Assembly: GCA_005879045.1 (NCBI GenBank)
Contig: VBLV01000126.1
Span: 1-6,489 of the forward strand
DNA from: Methanobacteriota archaeon
GTDB lineage: Archaea > Thermoplasmatota > Thermoplasmata > RBG-16-68-12
Length of the DNA stretch: 6,489 bases
Direction: 5' to 3'
Under the pieces are notes generated by a model. It had not been told where the DNA came from. It worked only from the letters and a program-made list of their open reading frames with translations, and made no database searches. Both the position numbers and the translations under genes were made by a program. Position 1 is the stretch's first letter, and each line of letters begins with the position of its first letter. Positions 1 to 4,051 of the stretch are shown here, one piece after another.

Positions 1-618
1 TTCGTGGACGATAAGGCTTCGTTCGTCTACGGCGACAAGAGCCTCGCGCTCCTGGCGAAGGCGGCGATTCAAGGACGCGGCGGGACCGTCGTCACGCCCG
101 TGAGCACGTCGAGCCTCATCGACGATGTCATGCGCGCCGCGGGAGGGCGCGTCGTACGGACCCGCGTCGGTTCGCCGATCGTCGCGCGGACGATGTTCGA
201 GACCGGGGCCGCGTTTGGCGGCGAGGAGAACGGCGGCGTCATCTTCCCCGACCACCAGTTCTGCCGGGACGGCGCCATGTCGGCGGCGAAGATACTCGAG
301 CTCCTCGCCCATGAAGGCAAGAGGCTGTCCGCTCTCGTCGCGGCGCTCCCGCAATACCACCTCAAGAAAGCGAACGTGTCCGTGCCGGTCGAGCGGCGCG
401 ACGCAGTCCTCGCGTCCCTCGTCGAACTCACGAAAGGTCGAAAGGTCGACACGACGGACGGCGTGAAGATCGTCGAGGCGGACGGCGCGGTCCTCGTGCG
501 GCCCTCGGGCACGGAGCCGATTTTCCGGGTGTACGCCGAAGGCCGGACCCCGGAGCGCGCGGACGCGCTTGCGGCAGAGGGCGTCGACCTCATCAAGAAG
601 GCGCTAGGCCGTCGGTAG
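1..618 (+). CDS. glmM: Phosphoglucosamine mutase-type phosphohexomutase, C-terminal part (5' end outside window)
   Basis: This is the last 205 codons of an alpha-D-phosphohexomutase (family length about 450 residues), open in frame through the left edge; the GTG at position 4 is only an internal codon. Counting from the first full codon, GGEENGG at residues 73-79 is the sugar-binding loop of domain 3, and RPSGTEP at 167-173, followed by RVYAEG, is the phosphate-binding loop of domain 4. The phosphoserine loop and the metal-binding DGDxDR motif belong upstream and are not visible; FVDDKASFVYGD at the edge is the stretch that normally follows DGDxDR. The family moves phosphate between C6 and C1 of a hexose in the cytoplasm. 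RPSGTEP rather than RxSNTEP favours glucosamine-6-phosphate to glucosamine-1-phosphate, a step towards UDP-GlcNAc for glycans. Phosphomannomutase or phosphoglucomutase activity remains possible, so the symbol is tentative. The stop at 616-618 lies inside the end of the convergent DUF92 gene. Confidence 0.88.
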   Translation, partial: FVDDKASFVYGDKSLALLAKAAIQGRGGTVVTPVSTSSLIDDVMRAAGGRVVRTRVGSPIVARTMFETGAAFGGEENGGVIFPDHQFCRDGAMSAAKILELLAHEGKRLSALVAALPQYHLKKANVSVPVERRDAVLASLVELTKGRKVDTTDGVKIVEADGAVLVRPSGTEPIFRVYAEGRTPERADALAAEGVDLIKKALGRR

Positions 619-1392
619 TGGCCCGGCCGCGATCAGGATGACGTACGCCGCGATCGCGCCGGTGGTTGTCGAGACCAGGTTCACGGTCTTCTTGCTCACC
701 AGGCCCCGACGTTCCAGGGTCGCTCCGAGCACGCTGTCAAGTTGACAGCCGAGGAACCCGATCGCAATCGGAATGAGCACGTATACCGGCGAGGACGGCA
801 TCGTCGGGACGAGGTTCCACATCCGCGCGAGGTTCGAGAGGACGAACCAGCCGACGATCGAGGTGTAGACGGCAGCCCCGATTGCGCACAGCTGGCCCAA
901 GGGCGACACGCCGCCATCGGTCCCGGGCGGAACCGGCTGACCGTTCGTGATGAGGACGGTGCGCCGCGAGAGCACCCCGATTTCGCTCGCCAGCGTATCC
1001 GCGCCGGCGACCGCGAGGGCCGAGAGGAAGATGATGCCGCTGAGGATCTTCGGGAACCCGGCGGGCATCGTGAGGGAGATGGCGGCGACGGCCATCGGAG
1101 CGAATCCGTTTGCGAGCACGTTCGTCGACTTGCGCTCGCCGCGGACCCCCTCCTGCACTCCCAACGCCTCCTTGAGGGCGAAGCGATAGCGGGTCGCGAG
1201 GAAACTGGAGAGGAGGAAAAACAACAGGAGGAAGAGCCACGTCACGTCACCGAAGATCCCGATGACCATGCCGACCACGAAGGCGGCCAGGCTGCCGTCC
1301 CACGTCAGGACGTCCCTCCGGTACGCGAGGGCGCTCAGGGCCCCGGTCAACACCGTGCTGACGAGGACCGAGGACACGAAATCCAACGGCAT
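604..1392 (-). CDS. DUF92 family integral membrane protein (VTE6/phytyl-phosphate-kinase-like)
   Basis: A 262-residue polytopic membrane protein. Hydrophobic segments lie at about 5-22, 34-50, 51-66, 98-109, 117-131, 168-186, 203-217 and 239-256. Conserved DUF92 signatures appear in order: an SSFLATRYR stretch (62-70), RKSTNVLANG (87-96), ADTLASEIG (131-139), TDGGVSPLG (158-166), LDSVLGATLERRG (218-230) and NLVSTTTGA (238-246). The family's only well-characterised member I know is plant VTE6, which phosphorylates phytyl phosphate to the diphosphate. In an archaeon a similar activity on a polyprenyl monophosphate, for instance salvage of lipid side chains, is plausible but is inference. A TTG at 1404 would add four residues. 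I prefer the ATG at 1392 because a BRE/TATA-like element at 1417-1427 lies about 27 nt upstream, so the mRNA would begin at that ATG, and no ribosome binding site is visible. The last 15 bp overlap the mutase gene tail-to-tail. Confidence 0.9.
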   Translation of the reverse strand: MPLDFVSSVLVSTVLTGALSALAYRRDVLTWDGSLAAFVVGMVIGIFGDVTWLFLLLFFLLSSFLATRYRFALKEALGVQEGVRGERKSTNVLANGFAPMAVAAISLTMPAGFPKILSGIIFLSALAVAGADTLASEIGVLSRRTVLITNGQPVPPGTDGGVSPLGQLCAIGAAVYTSIVGWFVLSNLARMWNLVPTMPSSPVYVLIPIAIGFLGCQLDSVLGATLERRGLVSKKTVNLVSTTTGAIAAYVILIAAGPLPTA

Positions 1393-1413
1393 TGGCGCGG
1401 GCAAATCGAGGTC

Positions 1414-1428
1414 CGGTTATAGCCTTTC
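1414..1428 (-). promoter_or_regulatory. BRE/TATA-like promoter of the DUF92 gene
   Basis: On the minus strand this reads purine-rich GGAAAGG followed by CTATAACC, close to the archaeal BRE plus TATA-box pattern. Its centre (about 1419) is about 27 nt from the ATG at 1392, the spacing at which archaeal RNA polymerase starts transcription, so a leaderless message is predicted. It lies in the 58-bp gap behind the FEN1 stop codon, which suggests that DUF92 is transcribed independently of FEN1. Confidence 0.6.
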
Positions 1429-1450
1429 CGACTCGATTCTCGGAGTGCGC

Positions 1451-2467
1451 CTACCAGGAGTCGAGAGACCGTTGTTTTTGTTCCGATCGCGCGCTTCCGA
1501 ATTTCTCCAACGCTGCGTTGATTCGGTCGACCGAGAAGTCGTGTTCGTCGCAGAGCATGCGCCGGACGCCGTCGGCATCCGGATCGCGGAATCGGAGTTC
1601 GACATTCGGAAGGACGTTCGGCTTCAGGAAGATCTCGCGGACCTCGTCCTTCGATTCGATCTCGACGCCGAGCTCCTCGAGCGCCGGCTCCAGCGAGCCG
1701 TGTTTCTTGATCAGCGCGAGCGCCTTCTTCGGCCCGATTCCTTTCACGCCCTCGTTGAAGTCCGTCCCGATCAGCAAGCCCATGTCGACGAGCTGTTCGC
1801 GCGTGATGCCCAGGTTCGACAGGGTGGCCTCGAGGGAGATCTCCTCCGGTTGAACGTCCACGTACACCTCCTTGCGAGGCAGCTTCCGACGACCGCTGAT
1901 GGCCAGGTTCTTCACGAGGCGCGGCGACCCGAACAAGAGGGAGTCGAAATCCTGCGAGGCCGCCGCATGTGCCACCCCGCTCTTGGCCATCGCGCTCGCT
2001 TGCGCCTCCCCTTCCGCGGGCGCTTGGATCCACGGGATCCCGAGTAACTCCAGGAGTCGCTTCGACTGGTCGACCATCTCCTCCGTGAGCCGCGAGGTCT
2101 GCATTGCCTTCGTCCGCGCCGTCGCGAGATCGCCGACTTCCACCGCCTCCCGCCATTCCCGCTCCGCGCGGCGCTTGATCTCGCTACGGGCCTGGATGGT
2201 ACGCGCCTTGAGCCGCGGGGGTTCTCCGTCGAAGACGAACGCGGGCTGGATTCCCGCCGCGACGAAGTTCGAGACGCGGTAGATGATCCCGGACAGGTGG
2301 GACGTCACCCGGCCCTGGTGATCCATCAGCGGGGTGCCGTCCGGCTGGCGGATGATCGCGAGGAACTGGTAGAGCGTGTTGAAGGCATCGATCGCGAGGA
2401 CTTTGCCCGAGAAGTCCTCCAGCGTCCGCGGTTCGGAGATGACGATGTCCGCGAGGTTGATGCCCAT
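1451..2467 (-). CDS. fen: Flap endonuclease 1 (FEN1, XPG/Rad2 family)
   Basis: Complete 338-residue structure-specific 5' nuclease, the usual archaeal length. It removes 5' flaps and RNA primers during Okazaki fragment maturation and acts in base excision repair. The N domain begins MGINLADIV and carries D27 (AIDAFNTLYQF) and D80 (FVFDGEPP). The I domain carries E152 and E154 (APAEGEAQA), D173 and D175 (SQDFDSLLFG) and D236 (GTDFNEG), so all seven metal-ligating carboxylates are present. The helix-two-turn-helix DNA-binding motif GVKGIGPKKAL spans 240-250. The C-terminus QRSLDSW (332-338) is a PCNA-interacting PIP box of the form QxxLxxW, ending at the stop codon without the second aromatic residue typical of the motif. 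The ATG start matches the family N-terminus, which must be processed next to the active site, and sits about 26 nt from a TATA-like element, indicating a leaderless mRNA. The gene is divergent from the HAF-repeat gene. Confidence 0.97.
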   Translation of the reverse strand: MGINLADIVISEPRTLEDFSGKVLAIDAFNTLYQFLAIIRQPDGTPLMDHQGRVTSHLSGIIYRVSNFVAAGIQPAFVFDGEPPRLKARTIQARSEIKRRAEREWREAVEVGDLATARTKAMQTSRLTEEMVDQSKRLLELLGIPWIQAPAEGEAQASAMAKSGVAHAAASQDFDSLLFGSPRLVKNLAISGRRKLPRKEVYVDVQPEEISLEATLSNLGITREQLVDMGLLIGTDFNEGVKGIGPKKALALIKKHGSLEPALEELGVEIESKDEVREIFLKPNVLPNVELRFRDPDADGVRRMLCDEHDFSVDRINAALEKFGSARSEQKQRSLDSW

Positions 2468-2489
2468 CCGCTCGGCAGAAGGCGAGGGA

Positions 2490-2503
2490 TTCTAAATCTT
2501 TGC
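2490..2503 (-). promoter_or_regulatory. BRE/TATA-like promoter of the FEN1 gene
   Basis: The minus strand reads GCAAAGATTTAGAATC, matching the archaeal pattern of an A-rich BRE followed two bases later by a TTTAnA box. The box (2491-2496) is centred about 26-27 nt from the FEN1 ATG at 2467, so the transcript should start at or next to the start codon. No Shine-Dalgarno sequence precedes the ATG, which agrees with leaderless translation. Confidence 0.6.
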
Positions 2504-2614
2504 TGGGTCGAGGCCCGAGGGGGACCCGTGCGTAGCGGTCTGGCGAGGAGCAAGGATCCCGCATTGTCGCGATAAAGCCCATGCGGCATCCAGAGCGGGC
2601 GTCGCCGATCCCCA

Positions 2615-2639
2615 CCAGGCGCGCTTCGGGCGCGCTTGG
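2615..2639. other. GC-rich inverted repeat (hairpin) in divergent intergenic region
   Basis: Two arms of 10 bases (2615-2624 and 2630-2639) pair with nine Watson-Crick pairs and one G-T/G-U pair around a five-base TTCGG loop. The core is an alternating GCGCGC / GCGCGC palindrome. It lies between the two outward-facing promoter-like elements and is not followed by a T-run on either strand, so it is not a typical terminator. It could be a protein-binding operator, part of a small structured RNA, or chance in GC-rich DNA. The rest of the 256-bp gap (2468-2723) shows no tRNA-like fold or convincing small gene. Confidence 0.5.
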
Positions 2640-2689
2640 CTCACGGCCTTTGACATGAACTGTTTCATTCCCAACACATCCGAATCGCC

Positions 2690-2699
2690 AGTTTATCAT
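2690..2699 (+). promoter_or_regulatory. TATA-like promoter of the HAF-repeat gene
   Basis: AGTTTATCAT is an AT-rich island in otherwise GC-rich DNA. TTTATC at 2692-2697 is centred 29-30 nt before the ATG at 2724, predicting a 5' leader of only a few bases. The upstream BRE is weaker than for the two minus-strand promoters. The element lies downstream of the in-frame ATG at 2655, which argues against that earlier start. Confidence 0.5.
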
Positions 2700-2723
2700 G
2701 CGATCGATTCTCTCCCCGGCGGC

Positions 2724-3935
2724 ATGTTGCGGATGGGAACGACGCCCACGATTGCATTCCTCGTCCTCGCCGTGGCGAGCCTGGTGGCCATGCCTCACGC
2801 CTCGGCCGCGGTGACCGTACGCGACCTCGGGACACTCCCCGGCTACACCTGGAGCGAGGCGCTCGGGATCAACGCGGCGGGACAGATCGTCGGGACAAGC
2901 GGCGATATGGAATCCCAGTCGCGTCCGTTCCTATGGGACGACGGCGTCATGACGAACCTCGGGACGCTCGGCGGTACCCGCGGCACCGCACATGATATCA
3001 GCAATACGGGTCTCATCGTCGGCGAGAGCGAGGATGCCACCCACACGATGCACGCGTTCGTGTGGGAGAGCGGAGCGATGACGGACCTCGGCCCCGGCGT
3101 CGCCTTTGCGGTCAACGATGCGGGGCAAGCCGTCGGCTGCGGATACCCGACCTCTCCCTCGCCACCCTGTCACGCCGTCCTGTGGCAAGCTGGCCAGATG
3201 ACGGACCTCGGCACCCTCGTCGCCTTTGCGGTCAACGATGCGGGGCAAGCCGTCGGCTGCGGATACCCGACCTCTCCCTCGCCACCCTGTCACGCCGTCC
3301 TGTGGCAAGCTGGCCAGATGACGGACCTCGGCACCCTCGGTGGCCGTTCCGGCTCCGCGTATGGCATCAACAGTGCGGGCCAGATCGTGGGCAGCAGTCT
3401 CGCGCCGGACGGTTTCATGCACGCGTTCCTATGGCACGACGGAACGATGACCGACCTCGGCGGTCTTCCCGGGTACCAGTTCAGCGTCGCGTGGGACATC
3501 AACCGTGCGGGCCAGGTCGTCGGCAGCAGCTACGGCAACGACGGCACCACGCATGCGGTCCTCTGGGCGAACGGCGCAGTCCAGGACCTCGGGAACTTGG
3601 GCGGTCGGGCTGCGACCGCGTTCGCCATCAACGATGGCGGTCAGGTCGTTGGGATCAGCTTCTCCGCCGACGGTCAATCGCGCCCGTTCCTGTGGCAGGA
3701 TGGCGTGATGACGGTACTCCCGACCCCGGGCGATGCCGGAGGCCCGGCCTCCGACATCAACGAGGCCCGTCAGGTGGTCGGCGGCCGATACCTCTACGCA
3801 CCCGGCGCGACGGCCGAGGGACCGCCGGCGGGCACGGCGTTCTCTGTTGCCGCCATCGGGCTGGGCGTGGCGACCTTCGCGTTCTATCAAGCGCGCCGGA
3901 ACTTCCGACCGCGCAAGAGCCCAAACCGAAGGTGA
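2724..3935 (+). CDS. Secreted, membrane-anchored HAF-repeat surface protein (predicted beta-propeller)
   Basis: A 403-residue protein of the extracellular HAF repeat type. An N-terminal signal peptide has a hydrophobic core (about 8-22) and a signal peptidase-like ASA/AV site near residue 28. Repeats of about 40-45 residues follow, each with a xINxxGQxVG core, a HAFLWxDGxM strand and TDLGTLGG. I count eight GQxVG cores and seven FLWxxGxM strands, the last unit being degenerate. Residues 371-388 are a single membrane helix followed by a basic tail (RRNFRPRKSPNRR), giving an outside-facing domain with a C-terminal anchor. Repeats of this size and rhythm suggest a beta-propeller, which is inference; ligand and function are unknown. 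Units three and four (about 126-205) are exact copies. An in-frame ATG at 2655 would add 23 residues, but it precedes the TATA-like box and puts polar sequence ahead of the signal peptide. ATG 2733 is also possible. HAF repeats are known to me mainly from bacteria, so lateral transfer is possible. Confidence 0.87.
   Translation: MLRMGTTPTIAFLVLAVASLVAMPHASAAVTVRDLGTLPGYTWSEALGINAAGQIVGTSGDMESQSRPFLWDDGVMTNLGTLGGTRGTAHDISNTGLIVGESEDATHTMHAFVWESGAMTDLGPGVAFAVNDAGQAVGCGYPTSPSPPCHAVLWQAGQMTDLGTLVAFAVNDAGQAVGCGYPTSPSPPCHAVLWQAGQMTDLGTLGGRSGSAYGINSAGQIVGSSLAPDGFMHAFLWHDGTMTDLGGLPGYQFSVAWDINRAGQVVGSSYGNDGTTHAVLWANGAVQDLGNLGGRAATAFAINDGGQVVGISFSADGQSRPFLWQDGVMTVLPTPGDAGGPASDINEARQVVGGRYLYAPGATAEGPPAGTAFSVAAIGLGVATFAFYQARRNFRPRKSPNRR
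3098..3339 (+). repeat. Perfect 120-bp direct tandem duplication inside the HAF-repeat gene
   Basis: Positions 3098-3217 and 3218-3337 are identical, and the match runs two bases further to 3339 (122 matching positions at an offset of 120). The unit encodes 40 residues, V126-L165 and V166-L205, and keeps the frame. The other repeats of the gene differ from one another at many positions, so this copy is recent or an assembly artefact. Identity begins within the codon before V126 and stops where GGT of the next unit replaces GTC. Confidence 0.97.
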
Positions 3936-4051
3936 TGCCCAAACCGAATCCTCCCTCGGTGCCCGGTCGGGCGACGTCCGGGATCTGCACGCGAACGGAC
4001 CCCAGACGGCGCCCACTCTTTCGCTGATCGTCCACCGCCGCCCGCGGGCCT

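Noticed and set aside
742..1422. Plus-strand frame of 226 codons antisense to DUF92
   Set aside because: Highly charged shadow (Arg/Glu/Asp/Gly) of a hydrophobic membrane-protein gene; the minus-strand frame carries every DUF92 motif.
2503..2614. Possible tRNA or other structured RNA in the divergent intergenic region
   Set aside because: No T-arm GTTCGANNC box, anticodon stem or CCA-like end could be arranged into a cloverleaf; only the isolated hairpin at 2615-2639 stands out.
2655..2723. Earlier in-frame ATG for the HAF gene
   Set aside because: It lies upstream of the TATA-like box and would place 23 polar residues ahead of the signal peptide.
2184..2798. Minus-strand frame of 204 codons across the start of FEN1 and the divergent intergenic region
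   Set aside because: It overlaps both the certain FEN1 start and the HAF signal peptide in the wrong frame, and its composition is that of a shadow frame.
3919..3948. 12-bp direct repeat GCCCAAACCGAA (3919-3930 and 3937-3948) around the HAF stop codon
   Set aside because: Short, only two copies, no mobile-element features next to it; probably a small slippage event or chance.
3062..4027. Plus-strand frame of 321 codons overlapping the HAF gene in another phase, ending after the HAF stop
   Set aside because: Composition is dominated by Arg, Pro and Gly with no domain. Its last part (ATG at 3935, 30 codons, overlapping the HAF TGA) is too short and lacks any support as a translationally coupled gene.
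3936..4051. Possible terminator between the convergent HAF and multidomain genes
   Set aside because: The 116-bp gap has only a weak pyrimidine stretch (CTCTTT near 4016) and no stable hairpin plus T-run or long T-tract.
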